DNA of 64,000 nt from Actinomyces capricornis (GTDB taxonomy: Bacteria > Actinomycetota > Actinomycetes > Actinomycetales > Actinomycetaceae): contig NZ_AP025017.1 of the NCBI RefSeq assembly GCF_019974135.1, positions 806,001 to 870,000 on the forward strand. The letters run 5' to 3'. The position numbers were made by a program, and so were the translations under genes. The notes beneath the pieces were generated by a model. That model had not been told where the DNA came from and made no database searches. It was given only the letters and a program-made list of their open reading frames with translations. Below, piece after piece: positions 52,799 through 61,357 of the stretch; position 1 is the stretch's first letter; the number at the start of each line of letters is the position of its first letter.

Positions 52799-54379
52799 TC
52801 ACTTCTTCTCAAATACGTAGAGATTAGTCTTAGCTCGACAGAAGCCTTGGAAGGCCTCCATCGGAATATTGAACACTCCGCGGAGTTCGAACCGTGGCTC
52901 TAACCAGTCCGGCAACCAGCGGTAGGTCGAGGAAAAGAAATACGTCTCTGGCAGGATGATGCCGAGACGACCGCCGCTCATCAGGAGCCGGTGGGCGCGC
53001 TCGAGAAAGATGAGGCCGATCTCAAGATCGGCGTACCTCCCCCTGGCCTGCTTGGCAATCGTATAGCCGTTCACACGCGAGTCCGCTGCACTCACCTTAA
53101 GGTTTTTGCCGAACGGAGGATTCGTGATGACAACGGTGAACGAGCCATCCTTCAGCGGCGTCTCGAGGTAGGGATAGTCCGTTTTCCAGCGGTTCTGCCG
53201 GATCGAATCTCCTACATGGATATTGACGGAACCATCCCCTAAACTCACCATAAGTGCACGGGTAAGCTTGACGTTGATCGAGTCCTTGTCCACCCCGAAC
53301 ACCTGCCGGTGCGCCCACGTACGAGCCTGCGCCTCGGCACGTCCGCCAGTGCCTTTGTTTAGGATAGACAGGAACGCCTCGACCAAGAACCCACCTGTAC
53401 CGCACGCCGGATCGATAATCTTGTCTGTGGGCTGAATGTCCAGGACCTCAATACTGGCCTCGATGACACGGGCAGGCGTGAAGTACTGCCCCTCTCCCGC
53501 CTTGAGATTAGCGCGCCGAAAGACCTGGAAAGCCGAAGAGATAGCTTCAGGCCTCACTGCCAGCAGGTTCAGAGCAGATAACTCGAACACAACCTCAGCA
53601 ATCGTGTCGTCGTTGAGGATGAGGTCGGCATTGTCATCCTCTGCGAAGATCTCAGACCTGATGTTCTTGAGTGCCTTGAAGTCCTCGCGCATCTTGCGTG
53701 CAGTGTATGCGCTCCCCGCATCATTGAGCTGGAACGCCAGCGTCTTCTGATGGTCATACTCGCCGTTGGTGTCCGACTCCAACTTCAACAGCAGCAGGTT
53801 GCACAGCTGATCGAGCTGGACGTCCGACCTCGTGGCGCGACTATCTCTGGCAACGACGACATCGAGGAGTCGCTTGAAGACCGACCGAAGCTGCCTACCC
53901 GAAGGGACTTTCAAGTCCTCGAACTTGAGCGGCTGTTTGGAGGCCTTCGTAAAGTTCTCGCCTGGGTGGGGCACACCGCGGTTTTTGAAGTGCTGGAACC
54001 CACCGTCAGGAAGCTTGTAGACGCGAACATCATCTATCCCGTTCGTCCAATACCCCATACGAGCACGTGGCTCACGCGCGAGGTAAACCTCAAGTTGCGA
54101 AATTCCAGCACTGATATCGGGGGCCTTGAACTCACAGATAACAAGCAGGTGCTCCCACGACCCGACTGTGGAGGCGTCCTCGAAGATCACGAGGTCCACC
54201 GGCCATGAAGCAAAGGAACGTCCAGCTTCACGATTGGCAGCGTCGTGTGGTGACTTCGGTACCCGCCACTCGGGGGACCATTTAAGCTGCGCGCGATCCC
54301 AGCCAACTCGAACGAGTGACTCGATGATAGGAACGCGGACTTTCTGATGCTCGGGACCGCACAGATTCCCCTCTGTCAC
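52799..54379 (-). CDS. N6-adenine DNA methyltransferase with N-terminal HSDR_N-like domain
   Basis: 526 aa from a GTG. Residues ~1-140 have a type I restriction enzyme R N-terminal-like pattern (WPVDLVIFE, then HLLVICEFKAP; D...ExK-like). Then comes an HsdM core: ARVIEASIEVLDIQ, motif I DPACGTGGF near 322, and NPPF near 419. The GTG start overlaps the stop of ychF (GTGA), so translation is coupled to a housekeeping gene. With the S subunit it probably methylates a specific site. GC is lower than in ychF, suggesting acquisition. Confidence 0.8.
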   Translation of the reverse strand: MTEGNLCGPEHQKVRVPIIESLVRVGWDRAQLKWSPEWRVPKSPHDAANREAGRSFASWPVDLVIFEDASTVGSWEHLLVICEFKAPDISAGISQLEVYLAREPRARMGYWTNGIDDVRVYKLPDGGFQHFKNRGVPHPGENFTKASKQPLKFEDLKVPSGRQLRSVFKRLLDVVVARDSRATRSDVQLDQLCNLLLLKLESDTNGEYDHQKTLAFQLNDAGSAYTARKMREDFKALKNIRSEIFAEDDNADLILNDDTIAEVVFELSALNLLAVRPEAISSAFQVFRRANLKAGEGQYFTPARVIEASIEVLDIQPTDKIIDPACGTGGFLVEAFLSILNKGTGGRAEAQARTWAHRQVFGVDKDSINVKLTRALMVSLGDGSVNIHVGDSIRQNRWKTDYPYLETPLKDGSFTVVITNPPFGKNLKVSAADSRVNGYTIAKQARGRYADLEIGLIFLERAHRLLMSGGRLGIILPETYFFSSTYRWLPDWLEPRFELRGVFNIPMEAFQGFCRAKTNLYVFEKK

Positions 54380-55479
54380 TTCCGACCCCCAGACGTAAGC
54401 CCGCTTCGGAACTCCACCACGTCGCCGTCGGCCATGATATAGTCCTTACCCTCCATGCGCACGCGGCCGTGAGCGCGGGCCTCGGCCACCGAGCCGTACT
54501 CGAGAAGATCGTCGTAGCTGACGATCTCGGCCTTGATGAAGCCACGCTCGAAATCGGTGTGGATGACGCCCGCGGCCTGCGGCGCCGTCGAGCCCTTGCG
54601 GATCGTCCAGGCACGGGCCTCCTTCTCCCCCGCCGTCAGGTAGGTCTGGAGCCCCAGGGTGTCGAAGCCGACCCGGGCCAGCTTGTCCAGGCCCGACTCC
54701 TCCTGGCCGTTCTCATGCAGCATCTCGGCGGCCTCCTCGGGCTCCAGCTCCACGAGCTCGGCCTCGAACTGGGCATCCAGGAACACCGCCTCCGCGGGAG
54801 CCACCAGCGCCCGCAGCTCGGCCTGCCGGGCCTCATCGCGCATAAGATCATCATCCAGGTTGAACACGTAGATGAAGGGCTTGGTGGTCATCAGCTGGAA
54901 GGTGCGCAGGACCTCCTCATCAATCCCGGCACCCGCCGCGCCCGCCGATAGCAGCGTCCCCTCCTCCAGGACCGCCATCGCGGCCCTGGCCGTCTCCAGC
55001 ACCGAAGGATCGGCCTTCTTCCCCCGCACCTCCTTCTCCAGGCGCGGGATCGCCTTCTCCAGGGTCTGGATATCGGCCAGCACCAGCTCGGTCGTGATCG
55101 TCTCGATATCGCTGGAGGGGTCCACCCTGCCGTCCACGTGCACCACGTCAGGATCCTCGAAGGCGCGCGTCACCAGGCAGATCGCGTCCGCCTCACGGAT
55201 ATTCGCCAGGAACTGGTTGCCCAGTCCCTCGCCCTCGCTCGCGCCGCGCACAATCCCCGCGATATCCACGAAGGACACCGTGGCCGGCACCACCCGCGCC
55301 GAGGAGAACAGCTCGGCCAGCCTGCCCAGCCGCGGGTCGGGCAGCGGGACGACGCCGATATTCGGCTCAATCGTCGCGAAGGGGTAGTTGGCGGCCAGGA
55401 CGGTCGCACGGGTCAGGGCGTTGAACAGGGTGGACTTGCCGACATTGGGCAGTCCGACGATTCCGATGGTGAGTGCCAC
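54376..55479 (-). CDS. ychF: Redox-regulated ATPase YchF
   Basis: 367 aa from a GTG at 55479 (VALTIGIVGLPN). The P-loop is GLPNVGKST at ~8-16, followed by DIAGIVRGASEGEGLGNQFL (G3 region) and the YchF-specific NLDDD segment in place of the standard NKxD guanine motif, which gives ATP preference. The C-terminal TGS-like domain ends in KDYIMADGDVVEFR. The protein is conserved, ribosome-associated and involved in oxidative-stress responses. It converges on nothing but flows directly into the methylase gene. Confidence 0.95.
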   Translation of the reverse strand: MALTIGIVGLPNVGKSTLFNALTRATVLAANYPFATIEPNIGVVPLPDPRLGRLAELFSSARVVPATVSFVDIAGIVRGASEGEGLGNQFLANIREADAICLVTRAFEDPDVVHVDGRVDPSSDIETITTELVLADIQTLEKAIPRLEKEVRGKKADPSVLETARAAMAVLEEGTLLSAGAAGAGIDEEVLRTFQLMTTKPFIYVFNLDDDLMRDEARQAELRALVAPAEAVFLDAQFEAELVELEPEEAAEMLHENGQEESGLDKLARVGFDTLGLQTYLTAGEKEARAWTIRKGSTAPQAAGVIHTDFERGFIKAEIVSYDDLLEYGSVAEARAHGRVRMEGKDYIMADGDVVEFRSGLTSGGRK

Positions 55480-55749
55480 GCCCCGGATTCTAAGCCACCG
55501 CCCGCCCCCGCCGTGGCACCTCCCCAGTCCTCCCGATCCTGCCCCGCCCCTCACTCCCCCGCAGGATTCCGCGCCTGCGCCCCGCCCGCCAGCGACCAGC
55601 CCGCGCCCGCGATGCGCAGGCCGGGGCGCCCGGACCGCCCAGGACTCGGAGGGGCGGGCGCGGGTCGCGGAGAGGCCGCCCGGGCCACCGGGCCGCCAGA
55701 GCGCCGGGCCGCCGCCATACGTGTCACACCCCCGTGGTGCACTGGCGCC

Positions 55750-57120
55750 ATGACGATGCCCGCGAGCCTCCTGGCCCTTCTCCTGCTGCTCACCGCCGCC
55801 ATCAGCGCCGCCCTGGGATACGCCGTCGCCCTCCTGCGCAGCGCCCATCACCCGCCCGGCCCGCACTCCGGGACCGCCCGGGAGGATGCGGAGGAGTCCA
55901 CGGCCCTGCGCGTCGAGCTCGCCGCCTGGCGCGCCCGGGCCGAGGAGCTGGGCTCCCGCGCGGACCTGGCCGAGGAGCGGGCCGAGCGCGATGGCGCCAT
56001 CCTGCGCGCCTTGGCCCCCGTGCGCACCCAGCTCGAGCAGGTCGGGGCGCGCGTGGAGACCATGGAGCGCCGGCGTGCCGCCCAGCACGCCGCCCTGGCC
56101 GAGCAGCTGCGCTCCACCGCCCTGGCCGAGCGCGAGCTGGCGCGCACCACCGCCTGCCTGGAGGGCGCCCTGCGCTCCCGCTCCGCCCGCGGGCTGTGGG
56201 GCGAGGTGGAGCTGGCCCGCATCCTGGAGGCCTCGGGGATGATGCGGCACGTGGACTTCTCCGAGCAGCGCTCGGTGGGGGCACTGGCCCACCGGCGCGG
56301 CGCCCCGCGCACCCCCGATTCGCCGCGCCGCACCGAGAGCGCCGAGCGCTCACGGCCCGACGTCGTCGTCCACCTCCCGGGAGAGGGCCACCTGGCGCTG
56401 GACGCCAAGGCGCCCATGGACGCCTACCTGGAGGCCATGGCCGTCGACGGCGCCGGCGACGCCGACCAGGAGCGCCGCACCCGCCTGCTCACCGCCCACG
56501 CCAAGGCCCTGCGCTCCCATGTCGACCAGCTCGCCGCCCGCCGCTACGACCGCGCCCTGGGGGACTCCCCCGAGCTCGTCGTCCTGTTCGTGCCCGCCGA
56601 GCCCGTCCTGGCCGCCGCCCTGGAGGCCGATCCCACGCTCATGGAGCACGCCCTGGGCCGGGGCGTGGCCCTGACCTCACCGGCCTCCCTGCTCACCCTG
56701 CTGCGCACCTGCGCCACCGCCTGGGCCCGCACCGCCGTCAACGACGACGCCCGCGAGCTCCTGGAGCTCGGTCGCACCCTCTACGAGCGACTGGGAACCG
56801 TCGCCGGCCACCTCGACACCCTGGGCTCGGCCCTGCGCCGCAGCGTCACCGCCTACAACCGGGCCGTGGGCTCCATGGAGACCCGCCTCCTGGTCACCGC
56901 CCGCTCCCTGGAGGCACTCAGCTCCGAGCTCCAGTCCCCCTCCCCCATCGACGCCGACGCCGCCCAGGTCCGCGCCTTCTCCACCCCCGAGCTCTCGGCC
57001 GCCGAGCTCTCGGCCGCCGAACCCCCCGACCCCGGGCTCCCCAGGCGCCCCGAGCCCGCGCCCTCCGCCCCCGACGCCGCCCAGGCGACCAGCACCGCCC
57101 ACCCACCTCCCCCACAGTGA
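55750..57120 (+). CDS. rmuC: DNA recombination protein RmuC
   Basis: 456 aa from the ATG at 55750; the upstream open frame is antisense to ychF. A membrane anchor at ~3-30 is followed by a coiled coil (~50-135), then the RmuC domain: RGLWGEVELARILEASGMMR, RPDVVVHLPG, LALDAKAPMDAYLEAM, and AVNDDARELLELGRTLYERL. The C-terminal ~60 residues are Pro/Glu/Ala low complexity. RmuC limits inversions at repeats and is nuclease-like by fold. Confidence 0.9.
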   Translation: MTMPASLLALLLLLTAAISAALGYAVALLRSAHHPPGPHSGTAREDAEESTALRVELAAWRARAEELGSRADLAEERAERDGAILRALAPVRTQLEQVGARVETMERRRAAQHAALAEQLRSTALAERELARTTACLEGALRSRSARGLWGEVELARILEASGMMRHVDFSEQRSVGALAHRRGAPRTPDSPRRTESAERSRPDVVVHLPGEGHLALDAKAPMDAYLEAMAVDGAGDADQERRTRLLTAHAKALRSHVDQLAARRYDRALGDSPELVVLFVPAEPVLAAALEADPTLMEHALGRGVALTSPASLLTLLRTCATAWARTAVNDDARELLELGRTLYERLGTVAGHLDTLGSALRRSVTAYNRAVGSMETRLLVTARSLEALSSELQSPSPIDADAAQVRAFSTPELSAAELSAAEPPDPGLPRRPEPAPSAPDAAQATSTAHPPPPQ

Positions 57121-57304
57121 CGGACGCCACTGTTCTGGTGCGTGAGGAAAGGCCGGCTCATGGCGTCCTCCTCATGTCCCGGTCAGTGCGGCGCACCTGC
57201 GGCGGGCCCGCCCGCCATCGCAGTGCACCGGCCGATCCGGCCGTATCTCGGCGCCCTCCGCAGTCGCGGAGCGCCCCTGACCATCAAGCACCTCAAGGAG
57301 AGCC

Positions 57305-57790
57305 ATGAGCAACGAGTCCATCCCCCAGACCGGCCAGCAGCGCGAGATCGCCAAGGCGCGCGAGGACAAGGAGCAGCAGGAGGCCACCCCTCGCGGCCCC
57401 CTCCAGACCTCCCACGGCGTGACCACCATCGACGAGACGGTCGTGGCCAAGATCGCCGGCATGGCCGCACGCGAGGTCCCCGGCGTCTACGACATGGGCA
57501 ACGCCGCACGCCGCGTCTTCAACGCCGTCACCGACCGCATCCCCAACGCCCAGACCAACGTGGCCGGCGGCATCAGCATCGAGAAGGGCGAGACCCAGAC
57601 TGCCGTCGACGTCACCGTCGTCGTGGAGTACGGGGTCTCCATCGTCGAGGTCGGCAACGCCATCCGCCGCAACATCATCCAGCAGGTCGAGAGCACCACC
57701 GGCCTGGAGGTCATCGAGGTCAACGTCAACGTCACCGACGTGCACCTGCCCGACGAGGACGCCGACACCACCAGCACCGACCTGAAGTAG
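57305..57790 (+). CDS. Asp23/Gls24-family envelope stress protein
   Basis: 161 aa, AAGGAG upstream. The Asp23 core spans residues ~35-150: VTTIDETVVAKIAGMAAREV, GVYDM, VDVTVVVEYGVSIVEVGNAI, and TGLEVIEVNVNVTDVHLP. The protein is soluble and in Gram-positives is tied to the membrane by AmaP-type anchors. It is first of an eight-gene cluster on one strand with short or overlapping junctions. Confidence 0.9.
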   Translation: MSNESIPQTGQQREIAKAREDKEQQEATPRGPLQTSHGVTTIDETVVAKIAGMAAREVPGVYDMGNAARRVFNAVTDRIPNAQTNVAGGISIEKGETQTAVDVTVVVEYGVSIVEVGNAIRRNIIQQVESTTGLEVIEVNVNVTDVHLPDEDADTTSTDLK

Positions 57791-57820
57791 CCCACCCCGC
57801 ACGCCGACCGAGGAGTCCGC

Positions 57821-58000
57821 ATGAAGACGACACACCTGGCCCTCGCCGTGGGCCTCTTCCTAGGCACTGTCCTCGCCTTCGGATCCTTCGCCGACTTCAT
57901 CCTGGTGGGCCTGTGCGGCCTGGTGGGGGCGGCGGTCGGCCTGGGCCTGGAGGACCGGCTCGACCTGCGCGGCCTGCTCGAGCGCTGGATGCAGCGATGA
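57821..58000 (+). CDS. Small membrane protein of the Asp23 cluster (DUF2273-like)
   Basis: 59 aa. AGGAG lies five bases upstream of the ATG. Two short hydrophobic segments (LALAVGLFLGTVLAFGSFA and FILVGLCGLVGAAVGLGL) form a helical hairpin, followed by a charged tail. DUF2273-like proteins of this size occupy the same place in other Asp23 operons. Its stop overlaps the start of the next gene (ATGATGA). Confidence 0.75.
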   Translation: MKTTHLALAVGLFLGTVLAFGSFADFILVGLCGLVGAAVGLGLEDRLDLRGLLERWMQR

Positions 58001-58416
58001 TGAGCGGCGCGCAGGTCACCGGCGGGCCCCACCCCGGCCTCCCCCAGCAGGCCGGCCCGCCGATCGAGCAGCGGGGGACCACCACCGTCCCCGCCCGCGT
58101 CGTCGCCCGCATCGCCGAGCAGGCCGCCCTGGAGGCGCCCCACGTGGGCTCCTCCGCCGGCGGACTGCTGGGCGTGGGCGCACGCCGCGACTTCCACACC
58201 CGTCCCGACGCGGACTGCGACATCTACGGGCAGGTCGCCATCCTGCGCCTGGACGTCGGCCTGACCTTCCCCACCGCCATGGCCTCGGCGGCCCAGCGGC
58301 TGCGGGACCACGTGCGCTCCCGGGTCGAGGACCTCACCGGCCTGGAGGTCGGCCGCATCGACGTCGAGATCTCCTGGCTCGACCCCAGCAGTACCGCGAG
58401 AGGAGCCCTGAGATGA
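57997..58416 (+). CDS. Asp23/Gls24-like protein, second paralogue
   Basis: 139 aa. After a Gly/Pro-rich start it has the Asp23 pattern in shortened form: TTVPARVVARIAEQAALEAP, then VAILRLDVGLTFPTAMASAA, then GLEVGRIDVEISWL. It overlaps both neighbours by four bases, a strong sign of coupled translation. Confidence 0.7.
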   Translation: MMSGAQVTGGPHPGLPQQAGPPIEQRGTTTVPARVVARIAEQAALEAPHVGSSAGGLLGVGARRDFHTRPDADCDIYGQVAILRLDVGLTFPTAMASAAQRLRDHVRSRVEDLTGLEVGRIDVEISWLDPSSTARGALR

Positions 58417-58958
58417 GCAACGACCCGCGACGCCTGACCCGGCGCCCCTCACGCAGCCTGGCGGCGGCCATCCTGGCCGTGGGCCTCATCGCCCTGGGCG
58501 CCCTGGGCGCCTGGCTCGCCATCACCCTCCTGGTGACCGGCAACTGGCCCTCCCGGGCCGCCTCCACCATGAGGACGACCGGGTCCACCGCCATGGGCTC
58601 GCCCAGCGTGCTGATGGCAGCCTGCATCCTGGCCGGCCTCGGCCTCATCATGCTGATGGCGGCACTGTGGCCCGGGCGCCCCGCCCACCTGGCCATCCTG
58701 CCCGACGACATCCCCGGGCAGACAGTCCTGTCCCGCCGCGACCTGGCCACCCTCATCCAGCGCCGGGTCGAGCAGGTCGACGGCGTCGACACCGTCCGCG
58801 TCAAGGCCTCCCGCACCCGGGCCGACATCCGCGTACGCACCCTCATGGATGACGGCCAGCTGCAGCCGGCGGTGATGCGGGCCGCGCAGGACGCCCTGGA
58901 GCAGCTGCGCCCCGAGCAGACCATGCGGTGCCGAGTGCGCGTGCGGCGCGCCAACTGA
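58413..58958 (+). CDS. DUF6286-like membrane protein of the Asp23 cluster
   Basis: 181 aa. Two transmembrane helices (~17-42 and ~66-86) precede a cytosolic alkaline-shock-like domain (LSRRDLATLIQRRVEQVDGV, then ADIRVRTLMDDGQL). This is the architecture of AmaP-type membrane partners of Asp23. It overlaps the previous gene as ATGA; the next starts 16 bp downstream. Confidence 0.75.
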   Translation: MSNDPRRLTRRPSRSLAAAILAVGLIALGALGAWLAITLLVTGNWPSRAASTMRTTGSTAMGSPSVLMAACILAGLGLIMLMAALWPGRPAHLAILPDDIPGQTVLSRRDLATLIQRRVEQVDGVDTVRVKASRTRADIRVRTLMDDGQLQPAVMRAAQDALEQLRPEQTMRCRVRVRRAN

Positions 58959-58974
58959 AGGAGGACCACCAACC

Positions 58975-59631
58975 ATGCGCTCAGTGTCTGGAGCACGCAA
59001 CCGAATCGCACTGGCCCTCACCGGGCTGGTGGCCCTCCTGGCCGCCGCCTGGCTCACCGCCGCCCACCTCGACCTGGTCGCCTCCTGGCCCCAGGGCCGG
59101 GCGGCCCTGGCGCCCGCCGGCGCCCGATGGAGGGAGCTGGCCGCAGGCGGCGATCCTTGGATCGTGCCGGCAGCCGCCGGGGCCTCGGTCCTGGTGGTGC
59201 TGGCCGGGGTCCTCCTCCTGCTGGCCCAGATCCCCCGCCGGGCCCGCACCAGCCCCCTGCGCCTGACCGGCCACGACGGCACCCTCCTGGCCACACTCGA
59301 CCCCCAGGTCATGGGCCGGGCGCTGTCCGAGCGGGCCGAGGAGATCCCCGGCGTCACCTCCTGCAGCGTGTGGGTGGCCGGCTCCTCGCGCAGCACCTGG
59401 CTCCAGGCGACCGCCCGCATCGCCCAGGACGCCGAGGTCGCCTGGACGGTCAGTGACCTGCGCCGTCGGCTGGCCGACGACGCCGCCACCGCCCTTGGCC
59501 AGGCGCCGCACCAGGTCGACGTGCTCATCCGGCCCCACCGCACCGCCGTCTCGCGCAGCATCACCGGAGCCCGGGGCACCCGCCAGGGCGGCGCCACCCA
59601 GGTGCGGCCCACCAGGGACGTGGTCACATGA
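58975..59631 (+). CDS. AmaP-like alkaline-shock membrane anchor
   Basis: 218 aa, AAGGAGG upstream. Two hydrophobic segments (~11-36 and ~60-86) precede a C-terminal soluble part: GRALSERAEEIPGVTSCSVW and then QATARIAQDAEVAWTVSDLR. The topology matches AmaP, which tethers Asp23 to the membrane in staphylococci (family knowledge). It overlaps the sigma-factor gene by four bases. Confidence 0.7.
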   Translation: MRSVSGARNRIALALTGLVALLAAAWLTAAHLDLVASWPQGRAALAPAGARWRELAAGGDPWIVPAAAGASVLVVLAGVLLLLAQIPRRARTSPLRLTGHDGTLLATLDPQVMGRALSERAEEIPGVTSCSVWVAGSSRSTWLQATARIAQDAEVAWTVSDLRRRLADDAATALGQAPHQVDVLIRPHRTAVSRSITGARGTRQGGATQVRPTRDVVT

Positions 59632-60299
59632 GCCGGCCCCCCGAGACGGCCGGGTCGGCCGGAGCCCCCGGGCCTCCGGCTCCTACCGGCCCCCGGCCCG
59701 CCGACTCCCCCGTGAGCCGGGGTATCGAGCGCCACCTGGTGCTGCGGGCCCAGGACGGCGACACCACCGCCTTCGAGCAGCTCATCAGCCGCTACCAGGG
59801 GCGCCTCTTCCGCACCGCCTACATGATCCTGGGCAACCGGCAGGACTCCGAGGACGCCGTCCAGGAGGCCCTCATCCTGGCCTGGAAGCGCCTCCACCTG
59901 CTGCGCGAGCCCGAGGCCTTCCACGGCTGGCTGCTGCGGATCTGCACCAATGAGGCCACCAGCGCCGTCAGACGGCGCAGCCGCCACCGGACCGACCCCC
60001 ACGACTCCGAGAGCCTGGAGGCCCTGGACTCCCAGGCCGGGGACACCCGCACCCGCCCCACCGGGGGGCCCGCCTCCGACCCCGCCCGGTCCAGTGAGGT
60101 CAACGCCCAGATCCAGGCGCTGGCCGAGGTGCTGTCCACCATCCGCCCCGAGCTGAGCATCGTCTGGGTGCTCAGAGAGGTCGAGACCATGTCCTACGAG
60201 GAGATCGCACAGACCCTGAACATCACCGCCTCCACTGTCCGCGGCAGGCTGGCACGCGCCCGCTCCGCCGTGATCAAGCGGATGAAGGAGTGGACATGA
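59628..60299 (+). CDS. ECF-type RNA polymerase sigma factor
   Basis: 223 aa. Region 2 is at ~45-100 (DTTAFEQLISRYQGRLFRTA, then DSEDAVQEALILAWKRL) and region 4 at ~165-218 (ELSIVWVLREVETMSYEEIA, then STVRGRLARARSAV). The ~45-residue leader is Pro/Gly-rich. It sits in the middle of the Asp23 cluster with start and stop overlaps on both sides, so it probably controls this envelope-stress operon. No classical zinc-containing anti-sigma gene is adjacent; the next gene could play that part. Confidence 0.9.
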   Translation: MSRPPETAGSAGAPGPPAPTGPRPADSPVSRGIERHLVLRAQDGDTTAFEQLISRYQGRLFRTAYMILGNRQDSEDAVQEALILAWKRLHLLREPEAFHGWLLRICTNEATSAVRRRSRHRTDPHDSESLEALDSQAGDTRTRPTGGPASDPARSSEVNAQIQALAEVLSTIRPELSIVWVLREVETMSYEEIAQTLNITASTVRGRLARARSAVIKRMKEWT

Positions 60300-60841
60300 C
60301 ACCCACGGATCCCACCCGCCCCTCCACCCAGCCGGAGCAGGCGCCCGCCAGCGGCGGCGACCAGGAGCAGGCCACCCAGGACTACCACCGGCTCATCGCC
60401 TCCATCCACGAGGAGTGGGACGCCCTGGAGTCCCAGTCCGACCTCTCGGTCATGCCCTCCACCCGGGTCATGCAGTCCGTGATGGAGGCAGTGCGCGCCG
60501 ACGCCCGGCACGGCGCCCAGGTCCAGGCCCCGCCCACCGACCTGGGCCCCTACACCCTGACCGAGCTCTCCCTGCGCACCCTCGTGCGCAGAGCCGTCGA
60601 CGGTGTTCCCGGGGCCAGGGCCCTGCGCTCCTCCTTCGAGCACGCACCGGCCACCGACGGGCACAAGGGCCTTGGAGCGCCCATCTCAGTCCACTGCCGG
60701 ATCTCCGCGCACGCCGCCTCCCCGGACCTTCCGGCACTGGCCCAGCAGGTGCGCGACGCCGTGCTGGAGGCCTTCCGCAGCGACCTGGACAGCAGCCCGA
60801 CCGTCAGCATCCACGTGGAGGACCTGCACGATGACGAGTGA
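60296..60841 (+). CDS. Asp23-like protein following the sigma factor
   Basis: 181 aa, overlapping the sigma gene as ATGA. The N-terminal ~80 residues (QDYHRLIASIHEEWDALESQ) are helical. The C-terminal half (YTLTELSLRTLVRRAVDGVP, then ISVHCRISAHAASPDLPALA) is an alkaline-shock-type domain. The position just after an ECF sigma gene suggests, without proof, that the N-terminal helices act as the sigma regulator. Confidence 0.6.
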   Translation: MTPTDPTRPSTQPEQAPASGGDQEQATQDYHRLIASIHEEWDALESQSDLSVMPSTRVMQSVMEAVRADARHGAQVQAPPTDLGPYTLTELSLRTLVRRAVDGVPGARALRSSFEHAPATDGHKGLGAPISVHCRISAHAASPDLPALAQQVRDAVLEAFRSDLDSSPTVSIHVEDLHDDE

Positions 60842-61289
60842 AGACACCGCCGCAGCCCTGGTCAGGACCATCACCGGAGTCCCCGGCGTCCGGGGCATCG
60901 AGCCAGGCATCGCCTCGGCCCTGCGCACCCTGGACACCCACCTGCGCGGCCGGGACAGTCACGTGGCCCGCTTCGGCATCGTCATCGACACCGCCGCCCA
61001 GCACACCACCATCGAGGTCGGCCTGGACGGCTCGCGGCCCATCAGGCAGGTCGTGCGGGACATCCAGGCCGCCGTCCTGCAGGCCCTCGACCAGGCCGAA
61101 GAGCCCGAGGCCAGCAGCAAGGCCGTCAACCCCGCCGCCGGCCACGACACCGGCCACAACACCGGCCAGGGCCACGCGGAGGCCGTCGAGCCTCAGCGCG
61201 CGCACCAGCGCGCCCGCCGGCCGGGGCACGACGCCGATACCCGGCCCCGCCCGAGCGTCACCGTGCGCGTGCAGTCCCTGTCGGCCTGA
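60831..61289 (+). CDS. Short Asp23-like protein, last gene of the cluster
   Basis: 152 aa from the ATG at 60831, overlapping the previous gene by 11 bp. Residues ~8-90 carry a diverged alkaline-shock domain (GVPGVRGIEPGIASALRTLD, then TTIEVGLDGSRPIRQVVRDI). The rest is a His/Arg/Glu-rich tail. The stop is directly followed by the 36-bp palindrome. Confidence 0.6.
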   Translation: MTSEDTAAALVRTITGVPGVRGIEPGIASALRTLDTHLRGRDSHVARFGIVIDTAAQHTTIEVGLDGSRPIRQVVRDIQAAVLQALDQAEEPEASSKAVNPAAGHDTGHNTGQGHAEAVEPQRAHQRARRPGHDADTRPRPSVTVRVQSLSA

Positions 61290-61325
61290 GCATGATCCCT
61301 GAGCCCCGGGGCTCAGGGATCATGC
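61290..61325. terminator. Perfect 36-bp palindrome at the end of the Asp23 operon
   Basis: GCATGATCCCTGAGCCCC is followed with no spacer by its exact reverse complement. It begins at the base after the last stop codon and lies between convergent transcripts, so a bidirectional terminator is most likely. A transcript would fold with a small GGCC-type loop. Confidence 0.75.
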
Positions 61326-61357
61326 CCCGGGACAGGGGGCAGCCGCCGTCGGGCCGA

